Below, piece by piece: positions 1-6,709 of a stretch of DNA of 34,535 nt. Source of the stretch: Clostridia bacterium (lineage in GTDB: Bacteria > Bacillota > Clostridia > Christensenellales > Borkfalkiaceae); contig CAAGHC010000010.1 in the NCBI GenBank assembly GCA_900769565.1, positions 1 to 34,535 on the forward strand, written 5' to 3'. Numbering within the stretch: position 1 is the stretch's first letter; each line of letters starts with the position of its first letter. Made by a program: the position numbers and the translations under genes. The notes below the pieces were generated by a model, which worked only from the letters and a program-made list of their open reading frames with translations, did not search any database and was not told the origin of the DNA.

Positions 1-106
1 AGCGTTTATATAATGCCCTGATGAGTCTTTGAAAATTAAGACGAAACAACCGCCACGCCGGGCGGCTGTCGGCATAAAAAAAAATAAAATTTTGGAGGTA
101 TTTATT

Positions 107-403
107 ATGTCAAAAGTATTTACAACGCAACAAAACGGCAAAAAATTTATGGTGATCTGTTCTTGGTCGAACACTCGAAGCGGCTTCAAACATACCGCAG
201 AGGTACAGGATGAAAGAGGCTATACATTAAACACGGCTAAAATTTGTTATTATAATAGAACGTGGGAACGCTACGAGTATCAAAGCGTAATTCATAAAGT
301 TTTGGAGGGTTGCCGTCTTTCTGCTGACAAACTCGAAAACATCAAAAAGGTTAAAGCCTTGCAACGCCAAATCGATAAAAAGGCGTTAGGTGCTTGGTAT
401 TGA
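107..403 (+). CDS. small hypothetical protein (98 aa)
   Basis: I do not recognise this protein. It is 98 residues, basic and rich in Lys, with no membrane segment. The start at 107 is chosen because a strong GGAGGT site sits about 9 bases upstream; an in-frame ATG at 29 has no such site. It is the first complete gene of a rightward string of small genes leading to the FtsK-like motor. Each has its own good ribosome binding site, which suggests one transcription unit whose promoter lies left of the window or is not recognisable here. Confidence 0.65.
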   Translation: MSKVFTTQQNGKKFMVICSWSNTRSGFKHTAEVQDERGYTLNTAKICYYNRTWERYEYQSVIHKVLEGCRLSADKLENIKKVKALQRQIDKKALGAWY

Positions 404-415
404 TGGAGGGTTATT

Positions 416-550
416 ATGTGGAAATGGTCTAAAAAAGAATTTGATAATTATTACGAAGCATTAAAGCACACAGAGAGCCTCGAAAAACGGGGCTATTCTG
501 CCGCAGTCGTTAATATGTACGATGAAATTTGGCGAGTTCGTTATATGTGA
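416..550 (+). CDS. small hypothetical protein (44 aa)
   Basis: A 44-residue frame starting MWKWSKKEFDNYYEAL and ending RVRYM. The ATG at 416 is preceded by TGGAGGG at about the right spacing, and the stop overlaps the ribosome binding site of the next gene. The product is aromatic-rich and probably alpha-helical. No family is recognised. It was missed by a length cut-off of 60 residues, but it fits exactly between its neighbours. Confidence 0.55.
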   Translation: MWKWSKKEFDNYYEALKHTESLEKRGYSAAVVNMYDEIWRVRYM

Positions 551-561
551 GGAGGTATAAT

Positions 562-948
562 ATGAAATATAATAGTATTTACAAGAACGGAAAACCTGAT
601 TACTTTTTTATAAAGTTGGATAATGTCAAAGAATTTGCATTTTTACAGCCGTACTTTTTAAGTACGAGCATCGACCACACGAGGCACGGCAAAATTAAAG
701 AAATGTACCCCATTTTTACGGGTTCTATTTTTGCCGGTAAACAGTATCACGGATACGGTTATTCTGCCTGTTCTGATGTGTATTTAGAATTATTACAAAT
801 CATTAAAAAATTGCATAAGGGCAAACTGTCGCAAAAGGCACTTGACGAGTTAAACGCCATTGAAATTCACGATGACGATTTGCCACTTTCTGCCGAACTT
901 CTCGAAGAATTAAAGCGGCTTAATGATGCCGAAATTATGCGAAGATAG
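562..948 (+). CDS. hypothetical protein (128 aa)
   Basis: A 128-residue soluble protein of unknown function, starting MKYNSIYKNGKPDYFFIK. The start at 562 follows AGGAGGT with ideal spacing, so the longer frame opening at 529 is unlikely. The C-terminal half is acidic and helical (an EIHDDDLPLS segment followed by a Leu/Glu-rich helix). It lies in the rightward small-gene string. Confidence 0.65.
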   Translation: MKYNSIYKNGKPDYFFIKLDNVKEFAFLQPYFLSTSIDHTRHGKIKEMYPIFTGSIFAGKQYHGYGYSACSDVYLELLQIIKKLHKGKLSQKALDELNAIEIHDDDLPLSAELLEELKRLNDAEIMRR

Positions 949-957
949 GCGGCGGTT

Positions 958-1098
958 ATGAAATGGGTTTTAATAGGTTTCGGCGTTTGGTTTTTGGTTG
1001 CGTGGTTTCCGCAGTTTGTCAAGGCGTGGATCATACAGGCGAAAATCAAACGTGAGAAGAAGAAAGCAAGCGAAAATGACAAATGGATGTACTTATAA
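958..1098 (+). CDS. small single-span membrane protein (46 aa)
   Basis: A 46-residue frame, MKWVLIGFGVWFLVAWFPQF followed by a strongly basic tail containing KREKKK. One hydrophobic N-terminal helix of about 18 residues with a positively charged cytoplasmic tail predicts a one-pass membrane peptide. It starts 9 bases after the previous stop, and GGCGG upstream is a weak ribosome binding site. Function is unknown; it resembles small phage or plasmid membrane peptides only in general form. Confidence 0.5.
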   Translation: MKWVLIGFGVWFLVAWFPQFVKAWIIQAKIKREKKKASENDKWMYL

Positions 1099-1110
1099 GG
1101 AGTTAAAAAT

Positions 1111-1362
1111 ATGACTGTAAAAGACTTAATAGAATTATTAGAAGATAAAGAAACGCCGTTATATTTGGCGTGTTCTGATGTGAATGATACGGACTCGGTT
1201 AGATTGAATCCACGTTGCGATTTATTATGTAAAGCGTTCAATGATTATTTGGTTGAAAGCATTTTACCCATCGCAAAAGACGGGGACGAGGGCAACGACT
1301 ACGGCGGCGGTTTAATGGTTTACTTAAAAACTGAAATTAAATTGTTAAAGAAAAGCGATTGA
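1111..1362 (+). CDS. hypothetical protein (83 aa)
   Basis: An 83-residue acidic protein starting MTVKDLIELLEDKETPLYLA, with a clear AAGGAG site upstream. The opening helix followed by a PLYLA strand resembles the small DUF-type proteins common in phage accessory regions, but no specific family is recognised. It lies in the rightward small-gene string. Confidence 0.6.
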   Translation: MTVKDLIELLEDKETPLYLACSDVNDTDSVRLNPRCDLLCKAFNDYLVESILPIAKDGDEGNDYGGGLMVYLKTEIKLLKKSD

Positions 1363-1388
1363 TTTTATAAGGAGAATTCGATATAATT

Positions 1389-1892
1389 ATGAAAAGCATT
1401 GTAATAGGTATTTTATCCAAAGGCTACACCACAAGCAAAAAATATACGGTTGATGATCTCATCCGTTATTTTTACCCATTGAAGCATTTGATACAGAAAC
1501 GCCCTGACGGGAATATTTGGCTTAATTCAAATAAGTTTTGGAAAGATAGCAATAACGGAAACCGTTTTGCTTTAATCCACGATTTACACAAGGCAAAAAT
1601 GCACGACTTCCGCAGCCACTATTATTCAATTATCAATCGTTTTGAAAATGGTGATGCGTATGGTATAGACAAATCAAAAGGAGGTGAGGTTATGTTCAAA
1701 GTAGAATTCACGCAGGGAAACGCAAGCCAAATTCTTATTGAAACGGCTGACCGTGAACAGGCGGCGGCTGTCGCAGTACAGAAGCAAGCCGAATTCAAAG
1801 CGGAACAGAAAAAAGGTATTATTTCCTTATACGAAATAACTACCGAAGCAGGAACGCCGATGCGTAAATGCTATGACTTTTGGGAGGTTTAA
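1389..1892 (+). CDS. hypothetical protein (167 aa) with an internal start
   Basis: A 167-residue frame of unknown function. The first ~100 residues (MKSIVIGILSKGYTTSKKYT...) are basic and aromatic. After a linker, the last 66 residues (from MFKVEFTQGN) form a distinct small alpha/beta-like unit. A very strong ribosome binding site (AGGAGGTGAGG) lies inside the gene just before an in-frame ATG at 1692, so the C-terminal unit is probably also made separately. Alternatively, two genes have fused by loss of a stop codon. The start at 1389 follows AAGGAG at a long spacing. Confidence 0.6.
   Translation: MKSIVIGILSKGYTTSKKYTVDDLIRYFYPLKHLIQKRPDGNIWLNSNKFWKDSNNGNRFALIHDLHKAKMHDFRSHYYSIINRFENGDAYGIDKSKGGEVMFKVEFTQGNASQILIETADREQAAAVAVQKQAEFKAEQKKGIISLYEITTEAGTPMRKCYDFWEV
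1692..1892 (+). CDS. possible internal-start product (66 aa)
   Basis: An in-frame ATG preceded by a near-perfect Shine-Dalgarno (AGGAGGTGAGG, 1680-1690) predicts independent translation of the last 66 residues of the enclosing gene. The site itself encodes Lys-Gly-Gly-Glu-Val, so it could be chance, but its strength matches the real starts nearby. Function is unknown. Confidence 0.35.
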   Translation: MFKVEFTQGNASQILIETADREQAAAVAVQKQAEFKAEQKKGIISLYEITTEAGTPMRKCYDFWEV

Positions 1893-1894
1893 TT

Positions 1895-2995
1895 ATGTTC
1901 TATCAACCGCCAAACAGTCATATACTGACCGACACGGCGAACGTGGACGGATCAGAACGCATATACAACCAAGAGCAGATAGCCGCCGCCCTTACGGGGT
2001 GGGGGTTATCTTGCCGGGCGGTTGCGGTTGATACCGCACCGCAGGTTTTGACCTATCATTTTGATTTAGACAATGTTTTATACAGGGCAAAGGTAAAGAA
2101 GTTTATACCGCCACTGTCAGCCCTGTTGCGTTGCAAGATAGCAGAACAAAGCAGCCAAAAGGGGCATTTTGCCCTTTCTATGCCACGCCCTGAACGTGCA
2201 ACGGTTTCATTCAAAAGAACACTTTTAGACAAGCAATATAATAACATAGAAAACCCGTTGTCAGCCTGTATAGGCTATGACACGGCGAATAACCCCGTTA
2301 TTCTCGATATAACAAAAGCCCCTCACTTGCTTATAGCAGGGGCAACCGGAAGCGGTAAAAGCGTATGCCTTAACACGCTTATAAACAGCCTACTTTTCAG
2401 GGCAACGCCGAATAAAATGCGTTTGCTTATGGTTGATACCAAAAGGGTTGAATTGTCGGCTTATGAAAACTTACCGCACTTATACGCACCTATTGCCAAA
2501 GACGGCGAATCGGCTGCCTTTATCATTAAGGAATTATGCCGTATAATGAGAGAACGTCAAGCAATGATGGAGCAGAACGGCTATACCGATATATCGCAGA
2601 CGAATTACCCCCGAATTCTTCTTGTAATTGACGAATTAGCGGACTTAATTTTGATGCGTAAGGACGAAATAGAGCCGTTATTGATAACTATTGCACAATT
2701 AGGCAGAGCCGCAGGAATACACCTGATTTTAGCAACGCAACGCCCTACTGTCGATGTCGTTACGGGCTTACTTAAAGCAAACGTCCCTTGCCGAATTGCC
2801 TTGCAAACGGCTTCCATTCGTGATAGTATGACGATTTTGGATCATAAGGGAGCAGAACAACTTACCGGGCGTGGTGATGCTATTCTGAAAACGCCTGACA
2901 AAGTAGAAGAAACACGCTTGCAAATTTCCTATATCAACCGTGATAACATCAATGCTATCGTGGAATGGTGGAAGCAAAAAGGCGTGGTAGCATAA
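1895..2995 (+). CDS. FtsK/SpoIIIE-type DNA translocase ATPase
   Basis: A 366-residue soluble motor of the FtsK/SpoIIIE family. Walker A (GATGSGKS) is near residues 149-156 and Walker B (LLVIDELAD) near 242-250, followed by the family's QRPTVDVVTGLLKANVP segment and the ALQTASIRDSMTILD block. The N-terminal ~130 residues resemble the alpha domain that precedes the motor. There are no membrane helices and no C-terminal gamma DNA-reading domain, unlike chromosomal FtsK (about 800 aa). The start at 1895 follows GGGAGG. It is last in the rightward string and is followed by a terminator. In mobile elements such motors move element DNA; whether this one acts in packaging, conjugation or segregation is not shown. 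Confidence 0.9.
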   Translation: MFYQPPNSHILTDTANVDGSERIYNQEQIAAALTGWGLSCRAVAVDTAPQVLTYHFDLDNVLYRAKVKKFIPPLSALLRCKIAEQSSQKGHFALSMPRPERATVSFKRTLLDKQYNNIENPLSACIGYDTANNPVILDITKAPHLLIAGATGSGKSVCLNTLINSLLFRATPNKMRLLMVDTKRVELSAYENLPHLYAPIAKDGESAAFIIKELCRIMRERQAMMEQNGYTDISQTNYPRILLVIDELADLILMRKDEIEPLLITIAQLGRAAGIHLILATQRPTVDVVTGLLKANVPCRIALQTASIRDSMTILDHKGAEQLTGRGDAILKTPDKVEETRLQISYINRDNINAIVEWWKQKGVVA

Positions 2996-3013
2996 GAAAA
3001 ATACCTCCATATA

Positions 3014-3058
3014 AAAACAACCGTAATTGCCTTAACTGACAACTGCGGTTGTTTTATT
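3014..3058. terminator. bidirectional intrinsic terminator
   Basis: A 10-bp perfect stem (AAAACAACCG / CGGTTGTTTT) with a 22-base loop, with A- and T-runs on both sides. It sits between the convergent ends of the FtsK-like gene and the leftward early operon, so it can end transcription from both directions. Confidence 0.7.
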
Positions 3059-3077
3059 TTGCCCTTTTGGGCGGCGG

Positions 3078-3656
3078 TTAAGTTTCGTCAATGGGCGTTT
3101 CAGGGTTTTCCGCAAGATAACGCTGCTTGATTTCATCGGGGCTTTTCTGTTCGCCTAACGGGTTTTCAGGTTTAACCACGATTTCCTGCTTATCGGTATA
3201 GCCAAAGTGGTTTTTACCCAAGAAAATACCGCTTACAGGGTTAATTTTGCCGTTCATCATATAATCTTCCCACAACGCATCAAGCACGTTCATCGCTTTT
3301 TTTACTATGGGGGAGTGCGTAACATCTCTGTAATTTCCACGACTCCAATCATACAATGTCTTTCTGTCCACACCCAAAGCAAGAGCCATACCACTAACAG
3401 TAGGCTTCATATCACTACTAACACACTGCTCGAAATACTGCCTTATTCTTAATTCCACCTGAACAGGATCGCTTATGTCTATGGCAGGTAAATCTAACAT
3501 AGTCAAAGAATGTCGCAAATACCTTGCGTTATCTCCCGGAGTAGTATCAACAGAGCCAAAGCCCCCGATTCCTGTCGGGTTATTACCGCCACGCTTAACA
3601 ACATCTTTAACCGTTTCTTCGGGTAAAATCGGTTCATTCTTCTTATCGTTTTTCAT
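3078..3656 (-). CDS. terminase small subunit-like protein
   Basis: A 192-residue protein with an HTH-like core (PTVSGMALALGVDRKTLYDW, about residues 85-105). It is followed by the stretch MMNGKINPVSGIFLGKNHFGYTDKQE, typical of phage terminase small subunits or DNA-packaging recognition proteins of Clostridia phages. It would bind the packaging site and recruit the large terminase. It is the last gene of the leftward operon and has its own GGAGGT site. No large terminase is next to it, so it could instead be a regulator of the same fold. The family call rests on recalled motifs. Confidence 0.65.
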   Translation of the reverse strand: MKNDKKNEPILPEETVKDVVKRGGNNPTGIGGFGSVDTTPGDNARYLRHSLTMLDLPAIDISDPVQVELRIRQYFEQCVSSDMKPTVSGMALALGVDRKTLYDWSRGNYRDVTHSPIVKKAMNVLDALWEDYMMNGKINPVSGIFLGKNHFGYTDKQEIVVKPENPLGEQKSPDEIKQRYLAENPETPIDET

Positions 3657-3685
3657 TTTATACCTCCAAATATTATTTTTTGTTG

Positions 3686-3793
3686 AAAGTGAAGAAAGTG
3701 AATAATAATCGGTTTTTTCAGTAAAGTATTCTATATATTACTCTCTATAAGGGACTTTATAGAAAAATACTAAAATCATTCACTTTTATCACT
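3686..3793. repeat. 108-bp palindromic element, copy A
   Basis: One of two 108-bp copies in this window (the other is 21103-21210). The left 24 bases are identical to the other copy and the right 32 differ at one position. The central ~50 bases match only in reverse complement (18 identical bases, TATAAAGTCCCTTATAGA). The outer arms are themselves imperfect inverted repeats containing AGTGA pairs. This copy lies between the PAPS-reductase-family gene and the terminase-small-like gene, inside the leftward operon. Confidence 0.85.
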
Positions 3794-3799
3794 TAAAAA

Positions 3800-4849
3800 T
3801 CACTTTATGTACTTCCAATAGAAGCGTTTCTTTGTATCTATCACGCCTTTATCTTCAAGTTCAAATCGCTTATCAAAGTCGTGAACAGTATGTCCGTCAG
3901 GTTTGAACGTAGTCGGGCTATCTGCATCCCACTTCAAAAGCAATGCCCACAAATCGGGATAGTTCTTGCGAAGCAGTCGCAACTGTTCTACGCCCTGATT
4001 ATGACAAAACCAACAACCGCCACGAGTAGCCGTAGTATAGATAGGGGAAAGCAGGTCGTTTTCTTCGCACCATTGACGGCAATAGGTTTCGTCCCAACCT
4101 ATTTCAACCAACGGCAAGCGAATATTCTCTTTCTGCTGATGTCGGGCTATTCTTTCGGGTTCGTCTGCGGCAATTCCCAAATACTGCACTATATTTATAC
4201 CGCCCGTAGTGTTCGGGCTTTCTGAAAACTCTCGTTTTGAGTTGGGTACACCAATTTCCCCGTTTGACAGATACCGGGAATCCGTAAGTGCGGAGCGTTT
4301 GAGTTCTCCTGTGCAGTATTGACTCCATCTCGTGGGGAAGCCCGTAATTTGGCGATTGCTGACATCTTGAGGGCTGAATTGCACCATTGTCCCCGAAGCA
4401 TCGGGAAGCCGTAAATCTTCGTTCCCCCCCCCGAACGAGTTTTTACTTGCCGATAGAATATATCTTCGTAAGTTAGTTTCTGACAACGCATCGACTTTAA
4501 GTTTGCTATTGCACCACGGATGGAGAGTACAAGGGAAGCCATATAAGGTTCTGCCAAAAACCTTATTTTCTCTTGTAGTGTAAAATTGACTTTCAAAGGA
4601 GTTGTCCCCCCCCCCATTAGGTTTTGTAGCCGTAATATGCTCAACAGTAATGCCGTAGCGTTCTTTGATAATTTTATCGGCTTTCTTTTTGAATTCAACC
4701 ATAGGGGGTAAGTCAGCAGGGATAGTAGGGGTAGCCCATACTTCTGCGTGTATAATACGGTCAAGGGGTAAACCGAGTTGTTTAACCGCTTCTAAACAGG
4801 CAAGGCTATCTTTTCCATATGAAAGACTTAAAACATATTGTGTATTCAT
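3800..4849 (-). CDS. PAPS reductase-family (PP-loop) protein with repeated modules
   Basis: A 349-residue protein of the phosphoadenosine phosphosulfate reductase / adenine-nucleotide alpha hydrolase family. The PP-loop SYGKDS is at residues 10-15, HAEVWAT follows at 34-40, and a Cys motif RGGCWFC is at 276-282. Such phage proteins activate a substrate with ATP and are often suspected of nucleic acid modification; the substrate is unknown. The middle region is abnormal. The substrate-pocket-like motif GFP-x7-(W/Y)C-x3-LK occurs at residues 104-118 and 170-184, and two further copies of the same kind are encoded by this DNA in the other two frames. A G10 tract (4606-4615) and a G9 tract (4424-4432) lie in the coding strand. 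The start overlaps the upstream stop (ATGA). Confidence 0.85.
   Translation of the reverse strand: MNTQYVLSLSYGKDSLACLEAVKQLGLPLDRIIHAEVWATPTIPADLPPMVEFKKKADKIIKERYGITVEHITATKPNGGGDNSFESQFYTTRENKVFGRTLYGFPCTLHPWCNSKLKVDALSETNLRRYILSASKNSFGGGNEDLRLPDASGTMVQFSPQDVSNRQITGFPTRWSQYCTGELKRSALTDSRYLSNGEIGVPNSKREFSESPNTTGGINIVQYLGIAADEPERIARHQQKENIRLPLVEIGWDETYCRQWCEENDLLSPIYTTATRGGCWFCHNQGVEQLRLLRKNYPDLWALLLKWDADSPTTFKPDGHTVHDFDKRFELEDKGVIDTKKRFYWKYIK
4284..4620 (-). repeat. four-module array within the PAPS-reductase-family gene
   Basis: Four degenerate copies of a (Y/T)GFP...WC...LK coding module begin near 4543 (frame of the gene), 4413 (second frame, YGFPMLRGQWCNSALK), 4345 (frame of the gene) and 4286 (third frame, YGFPVSVKRGNWCTQLK). 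Spacings between the Gly codons are 130, 68 and 59 bases. The second module is preceded in its own frame by YEDIFYRQVKTRSGGG, which also fits the family. The two G tracts lie before module 1 and within module 2. Confidence 0.7.
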
Positions 4850-4989
4850 TTCTTTTTCTCCTTGCCACGCTTGCAGAGCCTACCTGCATCGCAGTCCTTT
4901 TGATATTCACACTTTTCGCATTCTTCTACGGTGGGAATACGGGAAGTAGAAGTCAGGGCTTTCGGTTTGGGTTTTGCGGTTCTTTTCAT
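4846..4989 (-). CDS. small Cys-cluster protein (47 aa)
   Basis: A 47-residue basic peptide whose C-terminal half carries four cysteines, CEKCEYQKDCDAGRLC (C-x2-C-x5-C-x5-C), suggesting a small metal-binding knuckle. It overlaps the gene before it and the gene after it by ATGA, the classic sign of translational coupling in this operon. Function is unknown. It directly precedes, and is coupled to, the PAPS-reductase-family gene, so a partner role is possible but not shown. Confidence 0.65.
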   Translation of the reverse strand: MKRTAKPKPKALTSTSRIPTVEECEKCEYQKDCDAGRLCKRGKEKKK

Positions 4990-5627
4990 TCGTAATCTCC
5001 GTTGTATATTTCTTCCGTATCCTCACGCTTAATTTCTTCTTCGGCTGCTTTGTAAGCATCGGTATAAGCGTGATCCACGCCAAGAGCATTATTCAACGCC
5101 CTTTCAAATACACGGCAAACGTGCTTCAAATTCGTAACGGTTTCCTTATCGGTTTCACGTTCAAACTCTTTAATATCTGCTTCCAACTTCTCAACTTTCT
5201 GCGTGAGAAGAACAGTTTTGAGCCTGAATTTCGTTGTGATTTTCTGCCCGTTAAGGGGTGCAGGATTCCATTCGGCTGTTCTGCTAAAATCAAACATTTT
5301 CAAGCCTGTTGAAAAGTCAATACCCAAAATCGTTTGAATAATATCGGTATCAACCCATTCGCCGTTGATAAACTTCTTCAACGCCTCAAGATGTTCAAGA
5401 AGAACGGAGTTTTTCGATTGTCCGTTTATGCGTTGAATTTCTCTGTTCGTGTACCAAACAGCCTTTTCCAAATCTTCAACTTCCTTTTCGGGGTTCTTCT
5501 TCCCGGCACGGGCGATGTACTTAACCGCATTGCCACGATGGAAGTTCAGGTTCTTATCTTCGATAAAGTTAATGACTTCAATTTTGCCGTCTGTGTAATG
5601 GGACGGATGGTTTACATTATCGTTCAT
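4986..5627 (-). CDS. DUF3310 domain protein
   Basis: A 213-residue protein. The N-terminal ~75 residues (NHPSHYTDGKIEVINFIEDK ... GNAVKYIARAGKK ... EKEVEDLEKAVWY) are a clear DUF3310 (SaV-like) domain, a phage family related in form to nucleotide-handling all-alpha folds but without an assigned function. The C-terminal 130 residues are helical and charged and not recognised. The start at 5627 has AAGGAG upstream; the frame is open for another 75 codons upstream but without family resemblance. It sits in the early operon. Confidence 0.8.
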   Translation of the reverse strand: MNDNVNHPSHYTDGKIEVINFIEDKNLNFHRGNAVKYIARAGKKNPEKEVEDLEKAVWYTNREIQRINGQSKNSVLLEHLEALKKFINGEWVDTDIIQTILGIDFSTGLKMFDFSRTAEWNPAPLNGQKITTKFRLKTVLLTQKVEKLEADIKEFERETDKETVTNLKHVCRVFERALNNALGVDHAYTDAYKAAEEEIKREDTEEIYNGDYE

Positions 5628-5628
5628 T

Positions 5629-6030
5629 TTAATTTCTCCTTGTATAATCTTTTCCGCTACGCTGTGTAGCAACTTTTGCTTTGTCATCAGGGTTAAAGAG
5701 TTCTTCGCCCAAGCGGTTGTATTCGTCAAAAATATCGTCAAACGCTTTTCCCCACACTTCATCGTGGTCGTGTTCTTTACCGACAGCAACGTGGGCGAGT
5801 TCGTGAGAGAGTATTTCCGCACAATCGCAAACGGGTAAGGTAGGCGAAACAAATACGAGAATATCGCCGTTATCTTCCCATTGAGTCAAGCCGTACACGG
5901 TTTCATTCGTATCGTCTGCGGCATCTTGCAAATCGGGATTCCAAAAACAGGAACACTCTTTGTCGGGGTAAAGGTTCTTGAATGCCTGATAAATCAAGGC
6001 GAAAATGTCGTTTCCAAAAGGCGATTTCAT
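5629..6030 (-). CDS. zincin-like putative metallopeptidase
   Basis: A 133-residue protein with the zinc-protease signature HELAHVAVGKEHDHDEVWGKAF (about residues 76-97): HExxH followed by a third His and a conserved Trp-Gly, as in SprT/zincin-like phage proteins. GGAGG precedes the ATG. It is short for a free protease and has no signal peptide, so it acts inside the cell; the target is unknown. It ends one base before the next gene starts and overlaps the upstream gene by ATGA. Confidence 0.7.
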   Translation of the reverse strand: MKSPFGNDIFALIYQAFKNLYPDKECSCFWNPDLQDAADDTNETVYGLTQWEDNGDILVFVSPTLPVCDCAEILSHELAHVAVGKEHDHDEVWGKAFDDIFDEYNRLGEELFNPDDKAKVATQRSGKDYTRRN

Positions 6031-6461
6031 TTTGTTTGTCCTCCGTTGGTAAGGTATTTTACGGGTATTGAGTGGGCTTCTGCATAGGCGATTTCGCTTC
6101 GCATTCCATCGCTTATCTTATCGCCAAATACCCACAATTCCGCACACTGCAACATAATGACTTTACCCATAGCCATTCCGTCTTTCCGTTCCGTTTCGCA
6201 GTTATCCGCAAGGAATCGGGTAAAATACAGGTGGGGTGCGAATGGAATATAACCGAGCGTATAAGCCAAACGGCAATACCATTCTGCGTTGCGTGTGTTC
6301 TGCTGCACTTCATCGGGTGTTTCGCCACGATACGGAGAGCATATAAACACAAGTTGTTTCTTTTGGGCTGTCAGGTCGAATTGTTTACCCCAACAGGACG
6401 GGCAGAGTTGCCGTCCCTCCGGGATAATATCGCCACAAATTACGCATCTATTTTCGTTCAT
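6027..6461 (-). CDS. zinc-ribbon plus DUF4406-like protein
   Basis: A 144-residue protein. An N-terminal two-CxxC knuckle (CVICGDIIPEGRQLCPSC, residues 5-22) is followed by a domain beginning LVFICSPYRGETPDEVQQN, with FAPHLYFTRFL and a later GDKISDGMRSEIAYA. The last part matches the DUF4406 / nucleoside 2-deoxyribosyltransferase-like fold common in phages. A role in nucleotide metabolism is plausible but unproved. The start at 6461 follows GGAGG and overlaps the previous stop by one base. Confidence 0.75.
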   Translation of the reverse strand: MNENRCVICGDIIPEGRQLCPSCWGKQFDLTAQKKQLVFICSPYRGETPDEVQQNTRNAEWYCRLAYTLGYIPFAPHLYFTRFLADNCETERKDGMAMGKVIMLQCAELWVFGDKISDGMRSEIAYAEAHSIPVKYLTNGGQTK

Positions 6462-6697
6462 TAGTAGCCTCCTTTCTTCCTGATAAGGGGCGTATTCTTT
6501 ATGTACCGATATACTTTGCACATATCGCCATCGTGCTTTGCGTAGCATTTCAAAATACGCTCAAAATCGAGTTTCCTTGCCTTTTCCAAGTAGTCGCAGT
6601 AAGTCGGGCAATACCATTCACTGCGACACCAATTACAAGCCAAATGACAAAAACTGTCAATGTTGGGTATTTCCTTTCTTGCTTCTTCAACTGTCAT
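6461..6697 (-). CDS. small Cys-rich hypothetical protein (78 aa)
   Basis: A 78-residue protein with a cluster of cysteines in its first half (CHLACNWCRSEWYCPTYC), which may bind a metal ion. The rest is basic and helical. It is not recognised as a named family. It lies between the Dam-like methyltransferase and the DUF4406-like gene and is coupled to the latter by a TAATG overlap. Confidence 0.6.
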   Translation of the reverse strand: MTVEEARKEIPNIDSFCHLACNWCRSEWYCPTYCDYLEKARKLDFERILKCYAKHDGDMCKVYRYIKNTPLIRKKGGY

Positions 6698-6709
6698 AGA
6701 TAACCTCCG

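Noticed and set aside
41..76. GC-rich inverted repeat near the left edge as a terminator
   Set aside because: The stem is only about 5 bp (CCGCC/GGCGG), and the following A-run does not make a terminator on the + strand.
867..1241. 124-residue - strand frame opposite the small + strand genes
   Set aside because: No ribosome binding site, and it opposes three well-spaced genes with good sites.
3475..3705. 76-residue + frame ending in SEESE over the terminase-small-like gene
   Set aside because: It lies antisense to a well-supported gene. Its end resembles the repressor's C-terminus only because both overlap the 108-bp repeat.
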